Below are positions 1 to 8,468 of a stretch of 64,000 nt of DNA, piece after piece. The translations under genes were made by a program, and so were the position numbers. Every line of letters begins with the position of its first letter. The stretch's first letter is position 1. The DNA comes from DATARR01 sp044868005 (GTDB lineage Bacteria > Acidobacteriota > Thermoanaerobaculia > Multivoradales > UBA5704): positions 1-64,000 of the forward strand of contig JBIOVX010000230.1 in NCBI GenBank assembly GCA_044868005.1. Reading direction: 5' to 3'. A model generated the notes under the pieces. The model was not told the DNA's origin, did not search any database, and worked only from the letters and a program-made list of their open reading frames with translations.

Positions 1-1008
1 TCGCCGGCCCTGACCCAGAAGAGAGCCGGCGGGACGCCGGCGCTCCCAGGGTTTCTCAAGGGCATCTCTCTCGCCATGCTCAACCGCCTGGAGTGGGGCT
101 ATCACGCGCCTCCTCTCGGCCGGCAGCTCGATGCCTTCGCGGCGCTGGGCGCCAACGCCGTGTCGCTGATGCCGTTCGCCTATCAGCCCGGGCCGGACCG
201 GCCGGTGCTGCGCTATCTCAACCGGCGTCCAGGCAGCGAGACCGACATCGGCCTCATCCATGCCACCCGTCTCGCCCGCGCTCGCGGCTTTCACGTCCTC
301 TACAAGCCGCACCTGTGGCTCTCGCATGGTTCCTGGCCGGGCGAAGTCCGCATGACGAACGAGGCGGACTGGTCGGCCTGGTGGCGGACCTACCGGCGCT
401 ACATCCTGCATCACGCTTTCCTGGCCCGCTGGGCGGGCGCGGATCTCTTCAGCGTCGGCGTCGAGCTGTCACAGACGGTGGAGCGCGAGGCGGAGTGGCG
501 CGAGCTGATCGCCGCCGTGCGCACATTCTTCCCGGGAGCGGTCACCTACTCGGGCAACTGGTACGGCGACCTGGAGGGAGTACGGTTCTGGGACCGCCTG
601 GATTTCATCGGCATCGACGCCTACTTCCCCTTGTCCGATTCGCCTCAGGCCGGAGGCGCGGACCTCGCGCGCGGAGCGGCGGCGATCGCCGGGAGGCTGG
701 CCGCGGCCGCGCGCCGGTGGGGCAGGCCCGTGCTGCTGACCGAGGTCGGCTTCGCCGCCCGGCGAGGCGCCTGGGTGATGCCCCACACTGAGGGGGGCGA
801 ATACTCGGAAGAGGACCAGGCCCTCGCTTATCAGACGCTCTTCAAGGCTCTCGATCGCCAGCCCTGGCTGGCCGGCACGTTCGTCTGGAAGGCCTTCAGC
901 GCTCCCGGCGCCGACCGCGCTCCGGAAGCCGATTTTCGTTTTATGGGGCGGCAGGCGGAGAGGGTGGTGAAGGAGTACTACAAGGGAGGCCTCCGAGGGC
1001 TGTCATAA
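1..1008 (+). CDS. GH113-like glycoside hydrolase, 5' end outside window
   Basis: Probable (beta/alpha)8-barrel glycoside hydrolase related to GH113 (endo-beta-mannanase type; many relatives have no known substrate). The frame is open from base 1, and the residues before the first ATG (base 76) read FLKGISLA, which fits a first barrel strand, so the real start is probably before the window. Two glutamates sit where the acid/base and the nucleophile are expected: GVELSQT (E130, counted from ATG 76) and LLTEVGF (E223). KPHLWL, FIGIDAYFPL and GTFVWKAFS are further barrel-strand marks. The stop lies 10 bp before the next gene, so the two may be co-transcribed. The substrate and cell location are unknown because the N terminus is missing. 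Confidence 0.72.
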   Translation, partial: SPALTQKRAGGTPALPGFLKGISLAMLNRLEWGYHAPPLGRQLDAFAALGANAVSLMPFAYQPGPDRPVLRYLNRRPGSETDIGLIHATRLARARGFHVLYKPHLWLSHGSWPGEVRMTNEADWSAWWRTYRRYILHHAFLARWAGADLFSVGVELSQTVEREAEWRELIAAVRTFFPGAVTYSGNWYGDLEGVRFWDRLDFIGIDAYFPLSDSPQAGGADLARGAAAIAGRLAAAARRWGRPVLLTEVGFAARRGAWVMPHTEGGEYSEEDQALAYQTLFKALDRQPWLAGTFVWKAFSAPGADRAPEADFRFMGRQAERVVKEYYKGGLRGLS

Positions 1009-1018
1009 TACCCGCGCC

Positions 1019-1867
1019 ATGCACGACGAGCTCCTCACGACCGCCCTCGCCGCTGCGCACGCCGGAGCGGAGATCATTGCGCGCTACTTCCGGGACGCGG
1101 ATCTCGAGGTGCGGCGCAAGGGGGAGAACGATTTCGTCACCCGGGCGGACCAGGAGAGCGAGGCCGCGGTCCTCGCCGTGATCCGCGAGCGCTTCCCCGA
1201 TCACCGCATCCTGGCCGAGGAGGGGAGCGGCGCCGGCGTGGGGAGCGGCGACTATGAATGGTTGATCGATCCGCTCGACGGCACCACCAACTTCCTCCAG
1301 GGCCTGCCGGTCTATTGCGTCTCGATCGCCTGCCGGCGCGGTGACGAGCTGCTCGCCGGCGTCATCGAGGACCCCGAGGGGCGCAACCTGTTCAGCGCCG
1401 CGCGCGGCGGCGGGGCGTTCTGGAACGGCCGGCGCATACGCATCTCCGGCCGCGCGGGGTTGGACGGGGCCTTCCTCGCGACCGGCTTTCCGTTCCGCGC
1501 TCTCTCGACGCTGGACGCGTATCTCGCCGTCTTCCGCGACGTCTTTCAGCACGCCAAGGCCATCCGCCGCTGCGGCTCCGCCGCTCTCGACCAGGCCTAT
1601 ACGGCCGCCGGCGTCTACGACGGGTTCTTCGAGTTCCGGCTGTCGCCCTGGGACATCGGCGCCGGCACGCTGCTGGTGCGCGAGGCCGGCGGCATCGTCA
1701 CCGACCTCGACGGCGGCGACGGCTCCTTCGCCAGCGGCAACATCGTGGCGGGGGGGCCGGCCGTGCACCGGGAGCTCCTGGAGATCGTGCGGCGTCATGT
1801 CAGCGAGGAGGCGATCGAGCGGGTCAACCCGGTGCGTTCGCCGGCGCCCGCGCCGGTGGCGCCGTGA
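1019..1867 (+). CDS. inositol monophosphatase family protein (SuhB/ImpA-like)
   Basis: Metal-dependent sugar/inositol phosphatase of 282 residues, the usual length for the family. It shows the metal-binding signature in order: EE at residues 67-68 (ILAEEGSG), DPLDGTTNF at 84-92, and the second signature WDIGAGTLLVREAGG in the C-terminal third. Members hydrolyse myo-inositol-1-phosphate, histidinol phosphate, 3'-phosphoadenosine 5'-phosphate or fructose-1,6-bisphosphate, and sequence alone does not separate these here. No signal peptide, so cytoplasmic. It is followed after 13 bp by the M23 peptidase gene and probably shares its transcript. Confidence 0.9.
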   Translation: MHDELLTTALAAAHAGAEIIARYFRDADLEVRRKGENDFVTRADQESEAAVLAVIRERFPDHRILAEEGSGAGVGSGDYEWLIDPLDGTTNFLQGLPVYCVSIACRRGDELLAGVIEDPEGRNLFSAARGGGAFWNGRRIRISGRAGLDGAFLATGFPFRALSTLDAYLAVFRDVFQHAKAIRRCGSAALDQAYTAAGVYDGFFEFRLSPWDIGAGTLLVREAGGIVTDLDGGDGSFASGNIVAGGPAVHRELLEIVRRHVSEEAIERVNPVRSPAPAPVAP

Positions 1868-1880
1868 GGATGGACGCGGC

Positions 1881-2972
1881 ATGAAGCTCGGCCGCGCCCG
1901 CGGCCCGCTCAGCGCTGCGGTCGGCGAGGGCTGGAGCCTCGAGGTCCAGATCCATCCCAGCGACATCCGCAAGCGGGTGCGCTATCTCTTCCTGTCTCGC
2001 GGTCAGCTCACGGCCTGGTCGGTGCTGGTGCTGCTCTACCTGCTGGTGCTGGCGCTCGCCGCCGCCGTGGCGCCCGGTGTGATCGGCGGCATCATGAACC
2101 GCCAGGAGTATCAGGTGCTCATCGCCGAGCGCAGCCGCGAGGGAGAGAGGTTGCACGCCCTGGTGGACCGCGCCGGCCAGCTCGGCGAGCGGGCGGAGGT
2201 GCTGGACCTGCAACTGGGCAAGATCTTCCTCGCCTACGCATTGCCGCCGGTGCGGCCGCGGCGGCGCACGGTGGTGCCGGCGGCGCTGGCGCCGGGGACC
2301 GCCGGATCGATCTACGCCGGCATCATGGCGCAGGGGGACCGCCTGCGTCTCCGCGTGCGGGACCGCCTGATCGCCCTCGAGGGCTCGCTGCGCGCGCTGC
2401 AGGAGTTCGAGAGCGCGCACCCGGAGCAGGTGCGGACCACGCCTTCCATCTGTCCGCTGCACGGCGAGTTCGTGCTCATCAGCTCCTTCGGCAGGCGGCG
2501 CAGCCCCTTCACCCGCCAGCTCGAGATGCACGCCGGCGCCGATCTCGCGGCGCCTACGGGGACCCCGGTCTACGCGACGGCGGAGGGTGTCGTCGTCTTC
2601 GCCGGCCAGGTGCCGCTCCGCCGCAGCGCCCTGTGGTGGCGCTACGGCAACCTGGTGGTCGTCGAGCACGGAAGAGACTTCATCACGGTGTTCGGCCACA
2701 ACAGCCACATCGAGGTGCGCGCGGGCCAGTGGGTGCGGCGGGGCGACCTGCTGGCGACGGTGGGAGACACCGGCTGGAGCTCCAGCCCCCATCTCCATTA
2801 CGAGGTCCGCCGCCAGGGAGCGGACGGCGTCTACCGTCCTGTCGATCCCTTGATCTATATCCTCGACCACCGCTGGCCCAGCGAGGAGCGGCTGCTGGTG
2901 CGGGCGCGCAACGCGCCGCCGCTCGCCGATTTCGAGCCGCTGCCCATCCCGGGAGGAAGGAAGTCGCGATGA
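1881..2972 (+). CDS. membrane-anchored M23 family metallopeptidase
   Basis: Predicted peptidoglycan endopeptidase of 363 residues. A single membrane segment (about residues 45-66) follows a basic N-terminal tail. A helical region of about 100 residues leads to the LytM/M23 domain (about 190-345). Zinc ligands are visible: HAGAD (H217, D221) and HLHYEV (H304, H306). All are present, so an active enzyme is expected; some M23 proteins instead activate amidases. ATG 1881 was chosen because it begins just after the phosphatase stop and gives a clean membrane anchor; the longer open frame upstream overlaps the phosphatase gene. Its TGA overlaps the next ATG (ATGA), indicating translational coupling. 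Confidence 0.88.
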   Translation: MKLGRARGPLSAAVGEGWSLEVQIHPSDIRKRVRYLFLSRGQLTAWSVLVLLYLLVLALAAAVAPGVIGGIMNRQEYQVLIAERSREGERLHALVDRAGQLGERAEVLDLQLGKIFLAYALPPVRPRRRTVVPAALAPGTAGSIYAGIMAQGDRLRLRVRDRLIALEGSLRALQEFESAHPEQVRTTPSICPLHGEFVLISSFGRRRSPFTRQLEMHAGADLAAPTGTPVYATAEGVVVFAGQVPLRRSALWWRYGNLVVVEHGRDFITVFGHNSHIEVRAGQWVRRGDLLATVGDTGWSSSPHLHYEVRRQGADGVYRPVDPLIYILDHRWPSEERLLVRARNAPPLADFEPLPIPGGRKSR

Positions 2973-3748
2973 GCCGAAGCCCCGCCGAAGACGCGGCGCC
3001 CACCATGATCATCCCCCGCGGCCTGCGCATCGAGATCGATCCCGAAGGCCAGCTCTCGATCCATGCGCCCGGCAACCTGGTGGTGCAGAACTCGGGGAAA
3101 TACGGCGTCCTCGAGTCGCTCGGCGGCTCCATCCGCATCGAGCGCGGCGTCGAGGTGGAAGCGATCACCGTCCGCTGTCCGGAGACCTGCTACGTGCAGG
3201 GCTTCCTCACCGCCTGGAAGGTGAACGCCCGCTCGCTGCAGCTCGAGGAGTCGGCGCGGGCGCACGTCGTGCTGCAGGAGACCGAGCGCCTGGAGATCGG
3301 CCGCGACGCGCGCATGGTGGGCAACTTCGCGTCCGAGAGAGAGCTGATAGGGCTCCTTTCGCGCTTCGCCCATCAGGTGCGTGCGCTGCCCTTCCGCTTC
3401 GAGCGGCGGCCGGCTCCCGGCGAGCTGACCGCCGGCCGTCCCGAGGAGAAGGTCGTGTACGGAGCGCAATTTCCGCCGCCGCCGCCGGAGCCCTCGCCGG
3501 CCGAGCTGCCGGAGCCGCTGCTCTTCGCGCTGGTGCTGCTCGAGAGGGAGTCGGAGCGGAAGATCCACCCCGGCGCTTCGCAGCGGGCCCTGGACGAGCT
3601 GATCAAGCTGCTGCAGGAGCAGGATCTCGAAACCCTGGGCCTGACCTACAAGACCCTCTTCGGCCGCATCGCCGAGCCCCGGGAGGACGTCCGTCACGCC
3701 TGCGAGCTGGTGCGGGGGCACTTCACGGGCGAGGTGACGGTGGGGTAG
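2969..3748 (+). CDS. hypothetical protein with beta-helix-like (bactofilin-like) half
   Basis: A 259-residue protein whose ATG overlaps the stop of the M23 peptidase gene (ATGA), with GGGAGGAAGG just upstream. Residues about 15-115 are built of short beta-rich turns with regularly spaced hydrophobics (LSIHAPGNLVVQ, IRIERGVEVEAITV, ERLEIGRDARMVGNF), as in polymer-forming bactofilins or other right-handed beta helices. The second half has a Pro-rich linker (PPPPPEPSPAELPEP) and a helical tail. Bactofilins often sit beside LytM/M23 peptidases, which supports a cell-shape or wall-scaffold role, but the resemblance is structural and I cannot assign the family with certainty. Confidence 0.6.
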   Translation: MSRSPAEDAAPTMIIPRGLRIEIDPEGQLSIHAPGNLVVQNSGKYGVLESLGGSIRIERGVEVEAITVRCPETCYVQGFLTAWKVNARSLQLEESARAHVVLQETERLEIGRDARMVGNFASERELIGLLSRFAHQVRALPFRFERRPAPGELTAGRPEEKVVYGAQFPPPPPEPSPAELPEPLLFALVLLERESERKIHPGASQRALDELIKLLQEQDLETLGLTYKTLFGRIAEPREDVRHACELVRGHFTGEVTVG

Positions 3749-3823
3749 GAGGCGGCGCCAAATCTCTCGATTCCAGCACCTAAGAGGTTGTGGGAACTCG
3801 ATGGACCGGAAAGGAGAGAGGCG

Positions 3824-4009
3824 ATGAAGAAATGGCGGACTCTGTGGCTGGCGATGGCGTTGATGTTGACCGCTCTCGCGATGGGTATTCCAGCGGTTCC
3901 GAAGGCTGAGGCCGCCTGCGGGGCGTGCGCCGGCAAGCCTTCGGGGTACTGCGCCGCGTGCTCGGGAATCCCTGAGGCCATCTGTATCGGCAACTGGTGC
4001 GGTTTCTGA
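3824..4009 (+). CDS. small secreted Cys-rich peptide
   Basis: A 61-residue precursor starting at ATG 3824, preceded by AAGGAGAGAG. The N terminus MKKWRTLW followed by a hydrophobic run (about residues 8-22) and a PKAEA-A junction is a classic Sec signal peptide. The mature part is only about 31 residues and has six cysteines in a CxxC, C, CxxC-like spacing (CGAC, YCAAC, IC, WCGF at the end). This suggests a disulfide-stabilised or metal-binding secreted peptide. I do not recognise the family. The 76 bp before it show no strong promoter. An upstream in-frame start would spoil the signal peptide, so ATG 3824 is preferred. Confidence 0.68.
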   Translation: MKKWRTLWLAMALMLTALAMGIPAVPKAEAACGACAGKPSGYCAACSGIPEAICIGNWCGF

Positions 4010-4033
4010 CAGGCTAGGTTCAAAACGGGGCTC

Positions 4034-5797
4034 TTATAATCCCGTCACCCGCACCACCTCCTCGAAGGTGGTCACGCCCTCGGCGAGCTTCCGCAGCGCC
4101 GACTGCCGCAGCGTCCGCATGCCGTTCTTGGACGCCTCGCGCTTGATTTCGGGCGCATCGGCGCCCTGGATGATGAGGTTCTTGATCGCCTCGTCGAGCG
4201 GCATGATCTCGAAGATGCCGGTGCGGCCGAAGTAGCCGGTGTTGCGGCACTCGAAGCAGCCCTCTCCCTCCTTCACCTTGACCCGCTTGCCGGGCGGCAC
4301 GGCGAGGCGCAGCATGCCGATCTCGTCGGCTTCGAGGTAGCGCTCGGTGACGCAGTTCGGGCAGATGCTCCGCATCAGGCGCTGGGCCATGGCGCCGACC
4401 AGGGTGGAGTTGATGAGGAAGCGCTCGACGCCGAGGTCCACCAGGCGGGAGATGGAGGAGGCGGCGTCGTTGGTGTGCAGGGTGGAGAAGACGAGATGGC
4501 CGGTGAGCGCCGCCTGGATGGCGTACTGGGCCGTGTCGGGATCGCGGATCTCGCCCACCATGATCACGTCGGGGTCCTGGCGCAGGATGTGGCGCAGGGC
4601 GCTGGCGAAGGTGATCCCCACCTTGAGCTGCACCTCCGTCTGGTTGAACTCCTGGCAGACCATCTCGATCGGATCTTCGATCGTGGTGACGTTGATGTCG
4701 CGCGTGCAGATGGTCTTGAGGGCGGAGTAGAGCGTCGTCGTCTTGCCGGAGCCGGTGGGGCCGGTCACCAGGATGATGCCGTGCGGGCGGCTGATGAAGT
4801 CGTTGAAGGTCTGCAGCTCGTCCGGGTAGAAGCCGAGGCCCGAGAGGTCCTGCATCACCACCTGCGGATCGAAGATGCGCATGACGATCTTCTCGCCGAA
4901 GGCCACCGGCAGGGTGGAGACGCGCAGCTCGATCTCCCCGCCGGCACGGTTCATCTTCACCCGGCCGTCCTGGGGCTTGCGCTTCTCGGCGATGTCCAGG
5001 CGGGACATGGTCTTGATGCGCGAGGTGACGGCGGCGTGCACGATCTTCGGCATCCTCTGGATGTCGTGCAGGACGCCGTCGATGCGGAAGCGGATGAGGC
5101 TCTCCTCGCGCTTGGGCTCGATGTGGATGTCGCTCGCCCGGCTCTCGAAGGCGTGCTGGAGCATGAACTCGACGGCGTTGACGACGTGCTGGTCCGAGGA
5201 CTCGATCTCGGATTCGCTCTTCATGCGCACGAGCTGCTCGAGGTTGCCGAGATCGATGCCGGCGGTGAGGTCGCGCTCGGCCCGCTTGACCGAGTGGCGC
5301 AGGCCGTAGAACTCGGTGATCGCCTTGAGCACCTCGGGCTCGGAGGCCACGACGAGCTGGATCTCGCGGCCGGCGATGCGGCGGAAGGAGTCGAGCCCCT
5401 CGATGTCGTAGGGGTTGGCGCAGGCCACGCGCAGGCGGCCGTTGGCCATGTCGAGCGGGATCATGCGATGGCGCCGGGCGAAGGGGCGCGACATCTTGGA
5501 CTCGATGAGGTCCGCGTTCAGGTTCAGGGTGTCGATGCGGACGTGCTCGAGCCGGGCGTCGGCGGCGATGGCCAGGGCGATGTCGGTCTCGCCGATGGAG
5601 CCGCCCGAGTCGCGCCCGTTGGGCAGCCGCAACTGGCAGATGAGGTCGTAGGCCACCGCCTTCTGCTCGTAGGCGGTGGAGGAGCGCAGCCGGCTGGGCA
5701 GGGCCTTGGCTTCCTGCTTGATGGTTTCGCCCTGCTCGGGCGTGACGTAACCCTGGCGCACCAGGATGTCGGCGACCATATGGGGGGTGAGGTTCAT
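4034..5797 (-). CDS. pilB: type IV pilus / type II secretion assembly ATPase (PilB/GspE family)
   Basis: Cytoplasmic hexameric ATPase driving pilus extension or type II secretion, 587 residues. An N-terminal MshEN/GSPII_E-N domain (about 1-165) precedes the ATPase core. Walker A is GPTGSGKTT (346-354), the Asp box is TTIEDPIEMV, Walker B is VGEIRDPDTA, and the His box is FSTLHTNDAA. The tetracysteine zinc motif is C479/C482 and C514/C517, typical of PilB and GspE and absent from PilT retraction ATPases. No pilC, pilT or pilin gene is adjacent, so this may be an orphan copy whose partners lie elsewhere. Divergent from the EamA gene across 38 bp. Confidence 0.93.
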   Translation of the reverse strand: MNLTPHMVADILVRQGYVTPEQGETIKQEAKALPSRLRSSTAYEQKAVAYDLICQLRLPNGRDSGGSIGETDIALAIAADARLEHVRIDTLNLNADLIESKMSRPFARRHRMIPLDMANGRLRVACANPYDIEGLDSFRRIAGREIQLVVASEPEVLKAITEFYGLRHSVKRAERDLTAGIDLGNLEQLVRMKSESEIESSDQHVVNAVEFMLQHAFESRASDIHIEPKREESLIRFRIDGVLHDIQRMPKIVHAAVTSRIKTMSRLDIAEKRKPQDGRVKMNRAGGEIELRVSTLPVAFGEKIVMRIFDPQVVMQDLSGLGFYPDELQTFNDFISRPHGIILVTGPTGSGKTTTLYSALKTICTRDINVTTIEDPIEMVCQEFNQTEVQLKVGITFASALRHILRQDPDVIMVGEIRDPDTAQYAIQAALTGHLVFSTLHTNDAASSISRLVDLGVERFLINSTLVGAMAQRLMRSICPNCVTERYLEADEIGMLRLAVPPGKRVKVKEGEGCFECRNTGYFGRTGIFEIMPLDEAIKNLIIQGADAPEIKREASKNGMRTLRQSALRKLAEGVTTFEEVVRVTGL

Positions 5798-5805
5798 CGG
5801 ACTTC

Positions 5806-5824
5806 AGTGTAGCTCAGATACACT
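5806..5824. promoter_or_regulatory. inverted repeat between divergent genes
   Basis: In the 38-bp divergent gap a perfect 6-bp inverted repeat AGTGTA-7-TACACT is centred between the two start codons (5797 minus, 5836 plus). Read outward, each arm gives TACACT, which matches the -10 consensus at four of six positions and lies close to each ATG. I see no matching -35 elements, so this could be an operator or paired weak -10 boxes, or chance. Confidence 0.3.
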
Positions 5825-5835
5825 CCGCACTCCCC

Positions 5836-6717
5836 ATGTCCATTCCCCTCCTCCCGCTCCTCCTGGTGATCGCCAGCAGCCTGTGCTGGGCGGGGTGCGA
5901 CCTGCTGCGCAAGCTCCTGGTCCAGGAGGTTCCGCCCGTGGCCCTGGTCTTCCTGCTGACGGTCAGCTCGGCGCCCTTGTTCGCGGCCTGGACGCTGGCC
6001 AGCGGCGCCTCCTGGCCCGCAGCGGGCTACTGGGCGCCGGCCGTCGCCTCCGTGCTGCTCAACGTGTTCGCCAACCTCTGTCTGCTCGAGGGAATGCGGA
6101 TCGTGCCGCTGTCGGTAAGCGTGCCGCTGCTCTCCCTGACGCCGGTCTTCGCGGCCCTGCTGGCGATCCCCCTGCTCGGTGAGCGGCCGTCGCTCGCGGC
6201 CACCGCCGGCATCCTGTTGGTGATCGCCGGCGCCATCGGCCTGCACTGGCAGCCGCGCACCGCTGGTGAGAGCGTGGCCGACCCCGAGCGGCGTGCCCGG
6301 CTGCGGGGAGCGTTGCTCGTGGCGCTCACCTCGCTCTTCTGGGCGATGACCATCCCGTTGGACAAGCTGGCGGTGGCGCGGGCCGCCGCGTCGCTCCACG
6401 GCACGGTGCTCAACGGCGGCGTGGCTCTGGGTGTGCTGCTGGTGCTCGTCGGCCGGCGCCGCCTGGGCGACGCCGCGCGAGCACGCCGTCTGCCGGGGCT
6501 CTTCATCCTGTCGCTGATCGTGAGCTGCCTCGCCCTCGGTCTCCAGCTCCTGGCGCTGCCGCTGATGTTCGTCGGCACCATCGAGACCCTCAAGCGGGGG
6601 ATCGGCAACTTCATGGCCCTGGTCTCCGGCCGGCTGTTCTTCGGCGAGGCGGTGACCATGCCCAAGATGCTCGCCCTCGCCGTGATGGCGGCGGGGGTCT
6701 GGTTCATCCTGACGTGA
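5836..6717 (+). CDS. EamA/DMT-family transporter
   Basis: Integral membrane protein of 293 residues with about ten hydrophobic segments in two repeats, the layout of EamA (DMT superfamily, RhaT/YdcZ-like) permeases. Each half begins with a strongly hydrophobic helix (LPLLLVIASSLCWAGCDLL near the start, LVALTSLFWAMTIPLDKLAV at about residue 158), and the N-terminal repeat ends at a GERPSL loop, as in the family. Such proteins export or import amino acids, nucleotides or drugs; the substrate cannot be told. It is transcribed alone: a 213-bp gap with no clear terminator follows before the regulator operon. Confidence 0.85.
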   Translation: MSIPLLPLLLVIASSLCWAGCDLLRKLLVQEVPPVALVFLLTVSSAPLFAAWTLASGASWPAAGYWAPAVASVLLNVFANLCLLEGMRIVPLSVSVPLLSLTPVFAALLAIPLLGERPSLAATAGILLVIAGAIGLHWQPRTAGESVADPERRARLRGALLVALTSLFWAMTIPLDKLAVARAAASLHGTVLNGGVALGVLLVLVGRRRLGDAARARRLPGLFILSLIVSCLALGLQLLALPLMFVGTIETLKRGIGNFMALVSGRLFFGEAVTMPKMLALAVMAAGVWFILT

Positions 6718-6930
6718 TCCAGCTGAATCAATTGATCTATTTTGTATCGAAGTTCTCGCTCCACGCCGGTTCTCATGATTGTCACCAAATAGACCTGTGC
6801 GGCGAGTTACAATGCGGGCGGGCTTGAATCTTTGTAACATGAGCCGCCCCTGAGCGCCTAACTTTTCCCGAGCGGAGGAGGAAAAAGTGTCCAGGGATGA
6901 GGTCCTGTTTTGGATGCCGGAGGGTTTTGG

Positions 6931-7659
6931 ATGCGGGAGCCTGCGGATGGCCCTGATCGTCAGAACGAGACAGAGCGAGCCGCCGGAGAGGCGATCGTGA
7001 GAGTGGCGATCGTCGATCCCCACCAGCTCTACCGCGAGTGCCTCGCCGGGGTGCTCGGCGGCGACCGGCGTCTCGAGGTCACCGGCCGCTTCGCCAGCCG
7101 CCAGGAGGCTCTCGACCGGTTGCCGCACACCCGCATCGACGTCCTGCTGGTGGTCCTCGACTCCCCCTCGGACGCCGTCTGTGGGTTCCTCCAGGCTCTC
7201 GACGAACAGTCGCCGAAGCCCAAGGTGATGCTCCTCGGACGGGACGAGGCCGACGAGCGCATCCTCGCCTATCTCGACGCCGGGGCCAGCGGCTTTCTGG
7301 CGCGCGACCAATCGCTGGCGGAGTTGCGGGCGGCGATCGACGCCGTGTCGCGCGGCGATCGGGTCTGCACGCCCCGCTTGGCGAGCACGATGTACGCGCG
7401 CCTCGCCCGGCTCGGCCGCGAACGGCGGCGGCGCGACAAGCTCGAATACCTGATGCTGACGCCGCGCGAGCTGGAGATCCTGCGGCTGATCGCCGACGGC
7501 CTGAGCAATCAGGAGATCGCCCGCCAGTTGTACCTCTCCGTGCACACGGTCAAGAACCACGTCCACAAAGTCCTCGAGACCCTGGGCGTCCACAGCCGTT
7601 GGACGGCGGTGCAGCATGCCATCAAGCGCGGCTGGCTGCCGGATCGGCGGCGGCGATGA
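6931..7659 (+). CDS. NarL/FixJ-type response regulator 1 of the ACP-KS-HMGR operon
   Basis: A 242-residue regulator: receiver-like domain (about 22-145) and a LuxR-type HTH (about 175-240; LTPRELEILRLIADGLSNQE, HTVKNHVHKVLETLGV). ATG 6931 is preferred over an upstream in-frame TTG (6910) because GGAGGG lies six bases before it. The phosphorylation pocket is altered: only one acidic residue (D29, IVDPHQ) where two are usual, a probable acceptor D77 (VVLDSPS), and LARD where the conserved Lys is expected. It may act without a kinase; none is adjacent. Its TGA overlaps the start of a second regulator, and both lead into the ACP-ketosynthase genes, which they probably control. Confidence 0.85.
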   Translation: MREPADGPDRQNETERAAGEAIVRVAIVDPHQLYRECLAGVLGGDRRLEVTGRFASRQEALDRLPHTRIDVLLVVLDSPSDAVCGFLQALDEQSPKPKVMLLGRDEADERILAYLDAGASGFLARDQSLAELRAAIDAVSRGDRVCTPRLASTMYARLARLGRERRRRDKLEYLMLTPRELEILRLIADGLSNQEIARQLYLSVHTVKNHVHKVLETLGVHSRWTAVQHAIKRGWLPDRRRR

Positions 7660-8447
7660 GCGCGGAGGCCGCCGCCGCCGGCGGTGAATCGTTTTTGGTT
7701 CCCCGGGTTCAGCGAGCCGGCCTTGTGCCGGTTGCAATGCAGCCCTCGATCCGGGTGGCCGTGCGCAGTGAAGAGAGGATGCTCCGCGAGGTGCTGGAAG
7801 CTTTTCTCGCCGGCCGGGCGGGGCTGGAGGTGGTCTCGCCGGGCCCTGGAGAGGACGGCGCCGTCGATGTCCTGCTGGTGGACGTCGGTTGCGATCCCAT
7901 GGCGGCTCTGGCGCGCACCTGGGAAGTCCGCGAGCAGTGGCCGGAGGCCAAGGTGATCGCCGTTGGGATCGAGCAGGAGGACGAGAGCATCGTGGATTTC
8001 ATCGAGGCCGGCGCCGGCGGGTACGTGCTCAAAGGCTCGTCGCCGGAAGACCTGGTGGCGGCGGTGCGCGCCGCCCAGCAAGGCCTGGCGCCCTGCGCGC
8101 CGCGGGTGGTGGCCTCGGTCCTCGCCCGCATCGCGGCGCTCTCCCAGCATGCCGATCCGGCACCTTGCGCCTCCGACGTCGAGCCTCTGACCCTGCGCGA
8201 GCGCGAGATCCTGGCGCTGCTGGCGGCGGGCCTCGGCAACAAGGATGTGGGCCGGCGTCTCCAGATCACGGTGCAGACGGTCAAGAACCACGTCCATCGC
8301 ATCCTTGAAAAGCTGCGGGTGCACCGCCGCCGGGATGCCGTACGGCTGGGCTACGACCTCGGGATCCTGGCGGAGCCGAGAGAGCCGCCCGGCCGCCGCA
8401 GAATCCTGGTGGGAGAAGGGAAAGGAATGGTCCGGACCCCTTTTTGA
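7656..8447 (+). CDS. NarL/FixJ-type response regulator 2 of the ACP-KS-HMGR operon
   Basis: A 263-residue regulator starting at an ATGA overlap with regulator 1 (a later ATG at 7737 is possible and would drop 27 poorly conserved residues). Receiver-like domain about 30-150, LuxR HTH about 175-240 (LTLREREILALLAAGLGNKD, QTVKNHVHRILEKLRV). The acidic pair of the receiver is replaced by RSEE, while the acceptor-like Asp (VDVLLVDVG) and the Lys (YVLKGSS) remain, so phosphorylation may be weak. It is clearly related to regulator 1, so the two look like a tandem duplication. It is followed after 21 bp by the ACP gene. Confidence 0.85.
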   Translation: MSAEAAAAGGESFLVPRVQRAGLVPVAMQPSIRVAVRSEERMLREVLEAFLAGRAGLEVVSPGPGEDGAVDVLLVDVGCDPMAALARTWEVREQWPEAKVIAVGIEQEDESIVDFIEAGAGGYVLKGSSPEDLVAAVRAAQQGLAPCAPRVVASVLARIAALSQHADPAPCASDVEPLTLREREILALLAAGLGNKDVGRRLQITVQTVKNHVHRILEKLRVHRRRDAVRLGYDLGILAEPREPPGRRRILVGEGKGMVRTPF

Positions 8448-8468
8448 AGCTATCCGGAGGAGGAAGGC

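Noticed and set aside
4475..5812. A 445-codon open frame antisense to the PilB gene
   Set aside because: Its Asp/Val/Gly-rich product has no motif and is the mirror of a well-conserved ATPase; typical high-GC shadow.
6779..6813. Promoter TTGTCA ... TACAAT before the regulator-polyketide operon
   Set aside because: The spacer would be 23 bp, too long for a standard promoter.
5794..7737. A 647-codon minus-strand frame across the EamA and regulator genes
   Set aside because: It spans two genes with clear domains on the plus strand and has no ribosome site; Arg/Gln-rich shadow.
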